From Cyanobacteria bacterium OH_CDB_20 (GTDB taxonomy: Bacteria > Cyanobacteriota > Vampirovibrionia > Gastranaerophilales > Gastranaerophilaceae), in the NCBI GenBank assembly GCA_023415935.1, contig JAEZIX010000093.1, forward strand, positions 1 to 23,203: a stretch of 23,203 bases of DNA, given 5' to 3'. Every line of letters begins with the position of its first letter. Positions within the stretch are counted from its first letter, which is position 1. Shown here piece by piece: positions 15,622-22,371 of the stretch. The notes under the pieces were generated by a model. It searched no databases, was not told where the DNA came from, and was given only the letters and a program-made list of their open reading frames with translations. Made by a program: the position numbers and the translations under genes.

Positions 15622-15770
15622 TCCTCTTCGTTTGTCTCTTTTTCTGTAAATTTATTTAATTGAATTTTCAAAGAATCAACATCTTTTCGAAGATTTCTAA
15701 TAACATGAATCATATCTTCAACAGATAATTTTAAATCTTCTTCGATGTTTTCTATAAGCTTAAGTGACAA
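15618..15770 (-). CDS. Possible 50-aa coiled-coil protein (TTG start)
   Basis: An open minus-strand frame encodes a 50-residue acidic helical peptide beginning at TTG (15768-15770), with AAAGGA eight bases upstream. It reads MSLKLIENIEEDLKL..., then a heptad-like VIRNLRKDVDSLKIQLNKF and a charged tail ending NEED. The frame has no ATG at a suitable place. It converges with the XRE gene, with stop codons overlapping, and lies upstream of and divergent from the RT promoter. Composition looks protein-like (E/K/L heptads), but the rare start keeps this tentative; a longer ancestor with a lost ATG is possible. Confidence 0.4.
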   Translation of the reverse strand: MSLKLIENIEEDLKLSVEDMIHVIRNLRKDVDSLKIQLNKFTEKETNEED

Positions 15771-15855
15771 AGAATTTATCCTTTCTTTTTTAACAAAGAT
15801 TATTATATGGTGAAGAGAATAGTTGTATTTGAAAAGTTTATTAAATTTACGAAAA

Positions 15856-15884
15856 TTGACATTTAGGAATTAAAAATATAAACT
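15856..15884 (+). promoter_or_regulatory. Predicted promoter for the mini-ORF and RT-nitrilase gene
   Basis: Consensus TTGACA (15856-15861), 17-bp spacer, TAAACT (15879-15884); TATAAA at 15877-15882 is an alternative -10. Start of transcription would be near 15891, just before the AAGGGGA ribosome site at 15894-15900. Confidence 0.6.
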
Positions 15885-15905
15885 GAAGTTATCAAGGGGA
15901 TATGT

Positions 15906-15983
15906 ATGGATAATAACAATAGCTCTAGAGGCGGTATATATAAGCATTTAACTTCTCAATCTCAGCTAGTAATGAAAAAATAA
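15906..15983 (+). CDS. 25-aa mini-ORF leading into the RT gene
   Basis: ATG at 15906 follows AAGGGGA by 5 nt, the best ribosome site in this region. The peptide is MDNNNSSRGGIYKHLTSQSQ followed by LVMKK. Its stop at 15981-15983 lies 5 nt before the RT ATG, which has no ribosome site of its own, so RT translation probably depends on this ORF. A run of six A's at the last codons (AAA AAA TAA) is followed, in the -1 frame, by an open path into the RT, so a frameshift fusion is conceivable though the slippery site is not canonical. It could be a leader, a small partner, or conserved only as RNA. Confidence 0.5.
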   Translation: MDNNNSSRGGIYKHLTSQSQLVMKK

Positions 15984-15988
15984 TCGAA

Positions 15989-18847
15989 ATGAAAGATTCT
16001 TTTGAATTAAAGGATATAAAGGAAGCCTATCTAAAGCTAAAAAATTGTATATATTATGATAAAAACTATTTTTATCATAATAGTATTGCTGAGTTTGAAG
16101 ACAAATATGATTTAAACGAAAAATTTTTAGAAATTTTAAATATTTTAAACAGCGGGTATTATAAATCTAAACTTATGAAATATATCAATGAAATTGATTT
16201 TTACATGTTACCCAAAAAAATGAAACAAATAAATTCTGATTCAAATGAAAACATTATAAGTAATGCAATGGAACAAATAGATTATTCAATTGAAAGTGTT
16301 AATTATTTTATTAAAATGCCTATAGTGCTTCATATTATTGATATTTTATGGTGTATCAAATATGGTGGAAGGTTACAAAAAAAATTAAACTTAAAAAATG
16401 CTTATGCTTATAAATTAAATATAGGTAGCTTAGGAAAAATAAAATCAAAAAATTTATTCCATAAATATTACGATCAATATTCTTCTTGGCGAGATAAAGC
16501 CATAAAAAAGACGGAAGCTTTATATGATAATAAGGAAGATTCAATTATTTTCTCTTTAGACATAAAAAAATACTATTACAATATTGACTTAAAATTTGAT
16601 GAATTAAAAATATATCCTAAAAATAAGCACTATATCAGACTTTTAAATATAATTGAACTCATTCATGATAAATATAAACTTAAAATCAAGGCTAAAGACG
16701 TTGAGCTTAAAGAATATAAAAACTTATTGCCTATTGGCTTACAGTCATCAGGTTTGATTGCAAATTGGTATTTAAAAGACTTTGATGATTATGTAACAAA
16801 AGAATTAAAACCAGAATACTATGGTCGTTATGTAGATGACATTCTTTTTGTATTTAAAAATACAAGTAATTTATCAGAAGAAAGTGCCGAACCTATCGAA
16901 TCATTAATAAGAACGTATTTTAGTGATGACAACATGTTTAAACTGAAGAACAACTCTTTTCAGTTTCAAATAAAGAAGTATAGCTCTTTAAGTATTCAAA
17001 AAGATAAGATTAAAATATTTGATATAAAAGCCAATAGTTCTAAAACTATACTTGAAAGATTCAAAAATGATATTAAAGCTAATAGTAGTGAATTTAGGTT
17101 TTTACCTAGCTTCAAAAAAATAGATGATGAGTTTACTACAAAAATGTTTAACTTAAATTATGATGGTTCTTCAAATATTCTGAGAAATATAGATGACTAT
17201 AAATTAAATAGATACAATGTAGCAGTGTATCTCGCAAAAAAAATCAAGCTTGGATTTTATGTCCAAGACAACGAGAACTGTAAATATGATAACCATTTTG
17301 TAGAGTTGTTAAAAAAAGAAATAAAAGGGAAATATTTGATTGAGTTATATCAATATTGGTATAAAATCTTCGAAAATCTTATCTTAAATGGAAATGCGAA
17401 AGAATTTATTGAGTTGCACAAAGAAATAGAGCAAACCTGCAAGAAAATCAAATATAAAAATTCAAATAATCGAAATGACATTTTTCTAACTAATAGATTA
17501 AAAGCCAATCTTGACAACTATCTACTATATTCTGCTACTCTTGCGTTTTCGCTAAATCCTGATAAAAAATTCAAATTCAGATATCACGATGCTAAATTAG
17601 TACAATCAGTTAGAAAGTATAGAAATTCTAACATCATTGATAATAATCGAATATTTATTCCTCTGTATAATTACTCGAATAAATATTTTAAAAATAATGA
17701 GCAAGCTAAATCATTAAATGAGTTTAGAAATCTCTTGGAATTTAAATTTGATGATTTAACAGAGGAGCATCTAATTTTAAATGAAGACAGATTAATATTA
17801 AGCCCTATATGTATTTATAACTCAAAAAAAGATTTATTTGGGTTTTACAAAAATGTGCTTTTCGCAGATGGGAGAAGAATTAATCTGCATTCCAACTCAA
17901 TTAAAGGAGAAATTGATGAATGTAGTTGTCATCCCCAAAATGTAGAAAAAGTAAGATTCAATATTTTAGAATCAAGAACTATGCATATCCCTAAATTAAA
18001 ATTGGGGATAGCAAATTTTAGCATAAAACCAGAGGAAGCTAAAAACTTTTTATATAGAGATTTGAGCGATAAAAAATATGAAGATATAAGGGCATTATTA
18101 GAAGATGCTCAATCAAAAAAATGTCATTTAGTTGTGTTTCCTGAAATGTCAATTCCTTTCGAGTGGTTGCCACTAATTTATGAAGAAGCTAAATTGAAAC
18201 AAATAGGGATAATTGCAGGACTAAAACATTTTAAAAACAACAAAGGCTATTGCTATAACTTTTTATGCTCAATATTACCATACATTCACGGTGAAGCGTA
18301 CAGAGATGCGTTCGTAAGACTAAGACTGAAAAACAATTATTCTCCTGAAGAAATTGAAGAAATAAAAAATACAAATTGCGAACCGCCATCTTCAACTCAA
18401 AGAACCTATGATTTAATCCAATGGGCTGGTTTATATTTTAGTTCATACAATTGTTTTGAAATAGCATCAATAGAAGATAGATCAATATTTAAAGGTTCTG
18501 TCGACTTTATAACGCTAAATGCTTATAATAGGGATACCAATTATTTTAATAATATAATTAGTTCAACTTCACGTGATTTACATACTTGTATTGTACATTC
18601 AAATAATTCTGAAAATGGATATTCTTGTATTGCACTACCCAAAAAAACACATTCTTTAATGCCAGTCATTATAAAAGGTGGTGAGGATAACTTGATAATT
18701 ACCTATGAATATGACTACAAAAAATTAAGAAAATTTCAATCAGGAATAAATGTAAATGCGGGAGACAATGATAAAAAAGATGAAGAATATAAGCCCTTGC
18801 CGCCTAATTTCAAAATATCAAAAGAACGAGAAATAGAAATCAATTGA
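15989..18847 (+). CDS. Defence-type reverse transcriptase fused to a C-terminal nitrilase domain (DRT/UG family)
   Basis: 952-aa fusion protein. The RT domain spans ~110-345: motif A FSLDIKKYYYNID with D191, a motif-B-like LPIGLQSSGLIANWYL (G250, Q252, S253), and motif C YGRYVDDILF with Y281-V-D283-D284. A helical middle of ~270 residues follows, then a nitrilase-superfamily domain (~670-905) with the E-K-C triad visible: E719 (FPEM), K781 (RLRLKNN) and C822 (YNCFE). RT-nitrilase fusions are known among the UG/Abi reverse transcriptases; DRT type 1 (UG1) is the named anti-phage example. Such RTs are thought to make DNA upon infection, with the second domain as effector. Closely related UG groups also carry nitrilases, so the exact class is open. 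Both catalytic centres look intact. The gene is preceded by the 25-aa ORF and ends overlapping the next gene tail to tail. Confidence 0.88.
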   Translation: MKDSFELKDIKEAYLKLKNCIYYDKNYFYHNSIAEFEDKYDLNEKFLEILNILNSGYYKSKLMKYINEIDFYMLPKKMKQINSDSNENIISNAMEQIDYSIESVNYFIKMPIVLHIIDILWCIKYGGRLQKKLNLKNAYAYKLNIGSLGKIKSKNLFHKYYDQYSSWRDKAIKKTEALYDNKEDSIIFSLDIKKYYYNIDLKFDELKIYPKNKHYIRLLNIIELIHDKYKLKIKAKDVELKEYKNLLPIGLQSSGLIANWYLKDFDDYVTKELKPEYYGRYVDDILFVFKNTSNLSEESAEPIESLIRTYFSDDNMFKLKNNSFQFQIKKYSSLSIQKDKIKIFDIKANSSKTILERFKNDIKANSSEFRFLPSFKKIDDEFTTKMFNLNYDGSSNILRNIDDYKLNRYNVAVYLAKKIKLGFYVQDNENCKYDNHFVELLKKEIKGKYLIELYQYWYKIFENLILNGNAKEFIELHKEIEQTCKKIKYKNSNNRNDIFLTNRLKANLDNYLLYSATLAFSLNPDKKFKFRYHDAKLVQSVRKYRNSNIIDNNRIFIPLYNYSNKYFKNNEQAKSLNEFRNLLEFKFDDLTEEHLILNEDRLILSPICIYNSKKDLFGFYKNVLFADGRRINLHSNSIKGEIDECSCHPQNVEKVRFNILESRTMHIPKLKLGIANFSIKPEEAKNFLYRDLSDKKYEDIRALLEDAQSKKCHLVVFPEMSIPFEWLPLIYEEAKLKQIGIIAGLKHFKNNKGYCYNFLCSILPYIHGEAYRDAFVRLRLKNNYSPEEIEEIKNTNCEPPSSTQRTYDLIQWAGLYFSSYNCFEIASIEDRSIFKGSVDFITLNAYNRDTNYFNNIISSTSRDLHTCIVHSNNSENGYSCIALPKKTHSLMPVIIKGGEDNLIITYEYDYKKLRKFQSGINVNAGDNDKKDEEYKPLPPNFKISKEREIEIN

Positions 18848-19904
18848 TTGCTCTAACATTATTACGATGAGGTTTATACAACTTTAAAAGAACGTTTTTA
18901 CTTATATTTGTTCTTTTTGCTATATCATCTAAAGTTTCATTTTTAGTTTCTATATACAAATTTACTATTTCTTGAAAAAGTGAAGGTTTTTCTTTTTCAA
19001 AAGCAATAGGTTCATTTTTTCGGTATCCAAGTTTACTCATTTGAACATTTAATGATGTATATCTTGATTTTGTTATAACTTCTAAATCATATGCACGCCT
19101 AATAAGTGCCGCCATTGACACTTTCCATTTAGGCTTCAAGAAATAAGCCTTTTCGCAATTTAAATTCTTTAGATCAAGCTTAATATCCTCTTCAGGCATC
19201 AAGAATTCTGAAGCAAACTTATTAGCTTCTTCGTCACACATTGGATAAGGAATATTTTCATTTTTCATGACCAAATGCCCCAATTCGTGAGCAATAGTGA
19301 ATCTAAGCCTGTCTGCCGGCATGTCAGGATTAATAAAAATAAAATAAAAATTATCGAGCATGCAAGAATAACCATCAAATTCTTGCTCACTTATATTCAA
19401 ATAATTTATAACAATGCCATTATCTTCTAACATGGTTGTAAGATCTTGAATTGGACCATGAGCAACATTCCAAAATTCTCTAGCCTTCTTAGCTATATTT
19501 GCAGGTGAAGTATTCTCATTAGTAGAAAAATGAGGAATCTTTATAGTGTTTATTTCAAAATTTTTCGATAAATCAATAAATGTTTGAATAAATAAGTTCA
19601 CGCTACTATCAACAAAACCTTCATCTTTTTTCTTTAAGGATTGCCTTTTTCTATACAATCCACCTTTAATGTTTTGTCTTTCCCAATGCGTTAAGAAAAA
19701 ATCTTTTGGAAAATCAAGAATCGTTGATATAGCATCTAACAAATCGTCAGATATATCTTTTCTTAATCCTTGCTCAATTTTAGATAATTCTCCTTGCGTG
19801 ATTTTTTTGTCAATTTCTTCTAATTTTTCAATTAATTCTTTCTGTGTTAATTTATTAAACTCCCTTGCTATAATTATTTTTTCGCAATTGATTGTTTGTT
19901 CCAT
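18840..19904 (-). CDS. XRE-ImmA/IrrE-type metallopeptidase regulator (putative antitoxin)
   Basis: 354-aa two-domain protein. An N-terminal Cro/C1 helix-turn-helix (~8-65: REFNKLTQKELIEKL...TQGELSKIEQGLRKD) is followed by an ImmA/IrrE (COG2856) domain with zinc motif HELGH (206-210) and downstream EEANKFASEFLMPEED (225-240), including the third-ligand glutamate. A late short helix-turn-helix-like tail (~325-345, LDDIAKRTNISKNVLLKLY) is extra. Proteins of this kind cleave or sense partner proteins and often serve as antitoxins/regulators, as in ICEBs1 ImmA control and in the RosmerTA-type pairs. It is 39 bp downstream of the 194-aa gene on the same strand. AGGA ten bases before the ATG. The end overlaps the RT gene by 8 bp at a palindromic TCAATTGA. 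Confidence 0.87.
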   Translation of the reverse strand: MEQTINCEKIIIAREFNKLTQKELIEKLEEIDKKITQGELSKIEQGLRKDISDDLLDAISTILDFPKDFFLTHWERQNIKGGLYRKRQSLKKKDEGFVDSSVNLFIQTFIDLSKNFEINTIKIPHFSTNENTSPANIAKKAREFWNVAHGPIQDLTTMLEDNGIVINYLNISEQEFDGYSCMLDNFYFIFINPDMPADRLRFTIAHELGHLVMKNENIPYPMCDEEANKFASEFLMPEEDIKLDLKNLNCEKAYFLKPKWKVSMAALIRRAYDLEVITKSRYTSLNVQMSKLGYRKNEPIAFEKEKPSLFQEIVNLYIETKNETLDDIAKRTNISKNVLLKLYKPHRNNVRAIN

Positions 19905-19943
19905 ATATTATATTTCCTAAATAATTCATTTATCTATCTAGAT

Positions 19944-20528
19944 TTATTTTATCGTAATTCTCGCTTTTCTAGGTCCATCATCGTCAGGAGGTGATGTAAT
20001 AATAATTGGTTGTTCGAACTCGACCTTTTTGTACCACTCTACTTTTCTACCTACTTGATATGTTAAATAATAACCCGTAATCTCAGTACCTATAGAGTTT
20101 AATACATATCCGAATGTCAGTGGGATTTCTTCACTAACGAACTTTTTACCACTTAAAGCAGAATTTACAAATAGTTTTAATTGATTAAAATTGTAAGCTA
20201 TATTCATATTAATATCATCTATATATTTGGATTTACTTCTATCTTTTTTCAACTTGTTAAAAGTCACAGGATATCCATTTATATTAATAAAAAATGTATT
20301 ATTTCTGGGTACAATTGTTATTTTTTCACCATCAATCAAATCTGATTTTTCAAGTTTATCTTTAAAATGATTTCTTATTAAAGATGCCCTATGCCAAGGG
20401 TCGTAATTAATGCCCTCTGTTACACGAATTCGTTGAAAATCTCTAAATGCTTCTAATGTTATTTTTTGCAGATAAGATAAATAAGGCCCTATTGCTAATT
20501 CTATTTGTTCGGCGTCAAAAATAATCAA
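19944..20528 (-). CDS. 194-aa unknown protein, operon partner of the XRE-ImmA/IrrE gene (putative toxin)
   Basis: Not a family I can name. The start is TTG at 20528, chosen because AGGGAGG lies just upstream and no in-frame ATG precedes it. The N-terminal half is helical, with INYDPWHRASLIRNHFKDKL (40-59) as a compact, likely conserved motif. A beta-rich part follows (IVPRNNTFFININGYPVTF, 72-90), then aromatic residues (GYYLTYQVGRKVEWYKK) and a proline/acidic tail. It is the first gene of the two-gene operon and precedes an XRE-ImmA/IrrE protein, the usual order for toxin-then-antitoxin pairs such as RosmerTA; that comparison rests on architecture only. Promoter and a tandem 10-bp repeat lie upstream. 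Confidence 0.72.
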   Translation of the reverse strand: MIIFDAEQIELAIGPYLSYLQKITLEAFRDFQRIRVTEGINYDPWHRASLIRNHFKDKLEKSDLIDGEKITIVPRNNTFFININGYPVTFNKLKKDRSKSKYIDDINMNIAYNFNQLKLFVNSALSGKKFVSEEIPLTFGYVLNSIGTEITGYYLTYQVGRKVEWYKKVEFEQPIIITSPPDDDGPRKARITIK

Positions 20529-20544
20529 AATAACCTCCCTTTGG

Positions 20545-20564
20545 TTTGTATTGATTTGTATTGA
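20545..20564. repeat. Tandem 10-bp repeat in the leader of the 194-aa/XRE-ImmA operon
   Basis: TTTGTATTGA occurs twice head to tail. It lies between the predicted transcription start and the ribosome site, so a protein bound here would block elongation. The XRE domain encoded by the operon is the obvious candidate (autoregulation). Confidence 0.55.
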
Positions 20565-20578
20565 TAAACGATGAACTT

Positions 20579-20607
20579 AGTATATCAGAGGATAATTAAT
20601 TTTACAA
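20579..20607 (-). promoter_or_regulatory. Predicted promoter of the 194-aa/XRE-ImmA operon
   Basis: On the minus strand: TTGTAA (20602-20607), 17-bp spacer, TATACT (20579-20584). Start expected near 20572, ~45 nt before the TTG start codon. Confidence 0.6.
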
Positions 20608-20612
20608 TAAAA

Positions 20613-20651
20613 AATATTCCAACAAAATATTCTTTTATAATATTCCAAACG
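20613..20651. repeat. Three AATATTC repeats at exact 13-bp period
   Basis: AATATTC starts at 20613, 20626 and 20639; the first and third extend to AATATTCCAA. Iteron-like spacing just behind the -35 of the operon and ~200 bp from attR suggests binding sites for an excisionase, repressor or initiator. Confidence 0.5.
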
Positions 20652-20756
20652 CCTACTTGCTATTATTTGTATTATAGTAGAGTTTTAGTAGCATTGCAAT
20701 TGTTAAGCATTATTAAGAAGCTGCATTACATCATTTTTTATTAAATAGAATCACCT

Positions 20757-20775
20757 GACACACAAATGACACATG
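20757..20775 (+). promoter_or_regulatory. Putative integrase arm-type site, right
   Basis: GACACACAAATGACACATG matches the left site at 6772-6790 at 16 of 19 positions, with the same internal 11-bp repeat of GACACA and the same orientation. It lies 71 bp from the 45-bp core. Confidence 0.5.
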
Positions 20776-20792
20776 GTTGAAAAATTCGCATT

Positions 20793-20819
20793 AAAAAACG
20801 GACTTTTAAATGTGTCCGT
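20793..20819 (-). terminator. Element-borne terminator for tRNA-Phe
   Basis: Read on the minus strand: ACGGAC, 10-nt loop, GTCCGT, then a T6 run. It lies ~28 nt past the tRNA 3' end, inside the element, and takes over from the chromosomal terminator now stranded beyond attL. Confidence 0.6.
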
Positions 20820-20846
20820 AATTCAATTATATTCTACTTTATAGAA

Positions 20847-20891
20847 TGGTGCCGCGTCTCGGAATCGAACCAAGGACACAGGGATTTTCAG
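20847..20891. repeat. attR: 45-bp direct repeat within tRNA-Phe
   Basis: Right copy of the 45-bp core, embedded in the complete tRNA-Phe gene. Because the tRNA is rebuilt perfectly, integration is neutral for the host. Confidence 0.93.
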
Positions 20892-20922
20892 TCCCTTGCT
20901 CTACCAACTGAGCTAACGCGGC
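20847..20922 (-). tRNA. tRNA-Phe (GAA)
   Basis: 76-nt tRNA with encoded CCA. Read on the minus strand it folds as acceptor GCCGCGT/ACGCGGC (7 bp), D arm GCTC-AGTTGGTA-GAGC, anticodon arm AGGGA-CTGAAAA-TCCCT with anticodon GAA, variable GTGTC, T arm CTTGG-TTCGATT-CCGAG, discriminator A, CCA. No mismatch apart from one G-U pair in the T stem. It is the integration target of the element. Confidence 0.97.
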
Positions 20923-21008
20923 ATTTTAGTATTTAGTTTTTAATCTCGTTCAGTTGTTAGAGCAAGCTCTACTCAATCTGTAAACGATTCCGGCTTTGCC
21001 TTCATCAG

Positions 21009-21024
21009 GCTAACGCGGCATTTT
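21009..21024. repeat. 16-bp copy of the tRNA-Phe 5' end
   Basis: GCTAACGCGGCATTTT also occurs at 20912-20927, where it is the first 11 nt of tRNA-Phe plus 5 nt upstream. The 80 bp between the copies include TAGAGC/GCTCTA and other tRNA-like scraps but no complete tRNA fold. Confidence 0.6.
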
Positions 21025-21066
21025 TTCTGCTAGATTGCTTACTGTTAAGCTCAACCAGCTTTTATT

Positions 21067-21094
21067 ATCATATATGATAAATCTTTCAAGTCAA
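21067..21094 (-). promoter_or_regulatory. Predicted promoter for tRNA-Phe
   Basis: On the minus strand: TTGACT (21089-21094), 16-bp spacer, TATGAT (21067-21072). The -10 falls in a perfect 16-bp palindrome TTATCATATATGATAA (21065-21080). The transcript would run through the partial tRNA 5' copy before reaching the real tRNA, ~140 nt downstream. Confidence 0.4.
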
Positions 21095-21108
21095 TATTAA
21101 TTTATTAA

Positions 21109-22269
21109 TTATTCATCTAAAAATTCTGATAATTGTTTTACTGCAAGGTTTTTCTCGTTTTCTAATGAGCCTTGTTTTAGTCCTATTATGCAAGAAGGAC
21201 AGCTTGTAATTATTTGTGAGTAATTTTCTTTATTATATTTTTCCAGGTTTTTCTTTGAAATCTCAGTTGAAATGCTATTGTGTAAAAAGCCAAAATCTCC
21301 TGAGAATCCGCAACAACTCTCTGTTTTCTTAATGTCAAGGGCTTCAATTCTTGAAAGAAAACTGATTTCTTTATCTTCATTGTGGCATGGCTTGTGATAA
21401 AGTACTTTTGCTTGAGGCATATCTTTTTTATAACCTGTTTTTACAAGAAAGTCGTTCAGGCTGATAAGTTTTTCTTTTAATTTTTCTTTGCAATTACTGT
21501 ATTCAATTATTTTTGAAAACATTGATATACAGCTATCGCAGTCAAAAATGATGTAATCACAATCTTCTGGTATTGAATCTAATATTTTTATTGCATTTTG
21601 TTTGAATTTTTCTTCATTTCCATAGTAGTAATAGCTAATTCCGCAGCATCTTTGTTTAATATTTAAAATCTTGCAACTGGATTCTTCTAGTAAGTTAATG
21701 CTTGAATTTTTAGAAGATGGATTTATAAATCTGTTAAAGCAGCCTTCAAAAAATACAATATTATATTTTGTTATTTTATTCGGGTGATTTTTTCTTTTGC
21801 TTTTATTTTGGAATAGAAAATCTGCGAGCAAGATTTTTCTGCCTAGAGAGCTTTCTATCAAATTATTTTGTAGCTTTTTGACAAAGAAATCAACATTAAA
21901 AAATCTATAACAAACGCCAAAGATTTTTATTAAATACATAAGAAAAGTATGTTCAATAATGTGTTTTGGGATGAATGGTTTATGTTTTTTTGAATATTCA
22001 TTTTTTGCAGATGCAAATATTTCTTTTGCATCGATTCCGCTAGGGCAAAAATTTTTGCATAAATTGCAATTCAAACACATTTCAAGGTTTTGGGCTACAT
22101 TTTTCGTAAATTTTAGCTCATTATTTATTATGCCGTTTAAGATTGTAAATTTTCCACGAGAAAGTATGCTCTCGTTTTTTGTAGCTTTATATATCGGGCA
22201 TACGGATTGGCATAGGCCGCATTTAGAGCATTTATAAATATCTTCTTGGTATTCTTTTAAATCTTTCAT
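21109..22269 (-). CDS. Two-cluster iron-sulfur (Fe-S) oxidoreductase, GlcF/GlpC-like
   Basis: 386-aa cytoplasmic electron-transfer subunit. N-terminal ferredoxin domain: CSKCGLCQSVCP (C14, C17, C20, C24) and CLNCNLCKNFCPSGID (C65, C68, C71, C75), two 4Fe-4S sites. It is followed by two CCG-type cysteine-rich domains, each ending in a C-C-G: RCCGISYYYYG and SCCGFSGDF, with FFEGCFNR, DCDSC, YHKPCH and TSCPSC as the other cysteines. This is the order of GlcF (glycolate oxidase), GlpC (anaerobic glycerol-3-phosphate dehydrogenase) and LutA-like subunits. No FAD or dehydrogenase subunit is adjacent, so the donor is unknown. ATG 22269 is preferred; an in-frame GTG at 22284 would add five residues, and neither has a strong ribosome site. 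Divergent from lptC. Confidence 0.87.
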   Translation of the reverse strand: MKDLKEYQEDIYKCSKCGLCQSVCPIYKATKNESILSRGKFTILNGIINNELKFTKNVAQNLEMCLNCNLCKNFCPSGIDAKEIFASAKNEYSKKHKPFIPKHIIEHTFLMYLIKIFGVCYRFFNVDFFVKKLQNNLIESSLGRKILLADFLFQNKSKRKNHPNKITKYNIVFFEGCFNRFINPSSKNSSINLLEESSCKILNIKQRCCGISYYYYGNEEKFKQNAIKILDSIPEDCDYIIFDCDSCISMFSKIIEYSNCKEKLKEKLISLNDFLVKTGYKKDMPQAKVLYHKPCHNEDKEISFLSRIEALDIKKTESCCGFSGDFGFLHNSISTEISKKNLEKYNKENYSQIITSCPSCIIGLKQGSLENEKNLAVKQLSEFLDE

Positions 22270-22337
22270 ATTCTTATTATCCACTAAAAAAGCTAAACGT
22301 TGAAATTTTATTAAACTTATTAACTTTATATAACACT

Positions 22338-22367
22338 TTATGTTAAAATCAAGGATAGATAGGACCT
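22338..22367 (+). promoter_or_regulatory. Possible promoter region for lptC
   Basis: The ~90-bp divergent gap holds a weak TTAACT, 18-bp spacer and TAAAAT on the + strand (about 22319-22348), followed by the AGGA ribosome site at ~22360. Positions are approximate and the boxes are not strong. Confidence 0.3.
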
Positions 22368-22371
22368 TGAT

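Larger units (their letters stand above)
20529..20846. other. Right-end non-coding region of the element
   Basis: 318 bp with no gene. From left to right it holds the tandem 10-bp repeat, the minus-strand promoter of the two-gene operon, three AATATTC repeats at a 13-bp period, the paired GACACA arm-type site and the tRNA terminator, i.e. control and recombination signals packed next to attR. Confidence 0.6.
6596..20891. mobile_element. Integrated element (~14.3 kb) in tRNA-Phe, P4/satellite-like core with defence cargo
   Basis: The ends are defined by the 45-bp direct repeat. Inside are a tyrosine integrase, an excisionase-like HTH protein and a PrimPol-D5 primase-helicase; there is no capsid, portal, terminase, tail or conjugation gene. 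This gene set resembles P4-like satellites and other small integrative elements that replicate with their own primase-helicase and depend on other elements for transfer. Accessory genes lie on both sides of the core: AlbA_2/Schlafen-like cassette on the left; PDZ pair, RT-nitrilase and XRE-ImmA/IrrE operon on the right. The integrase lies near the middle, ~6.5 kb from either end, which is atypical. Direct evidence is the repeat and gene content; the satellite label is inference. Confidence 0.9.

Noticed and set aside
6596..20891. Full prophage
   Set aside because: No capsid, portal, terminase, tail or lysis gene is visible in 14.3 kb.
20941..21024. A second functional tRNA upstream of tRNA-Phe
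   Set aside because: Only the 5' 11 nt match; no anticodon arm or T arm can be folded in either orientation.
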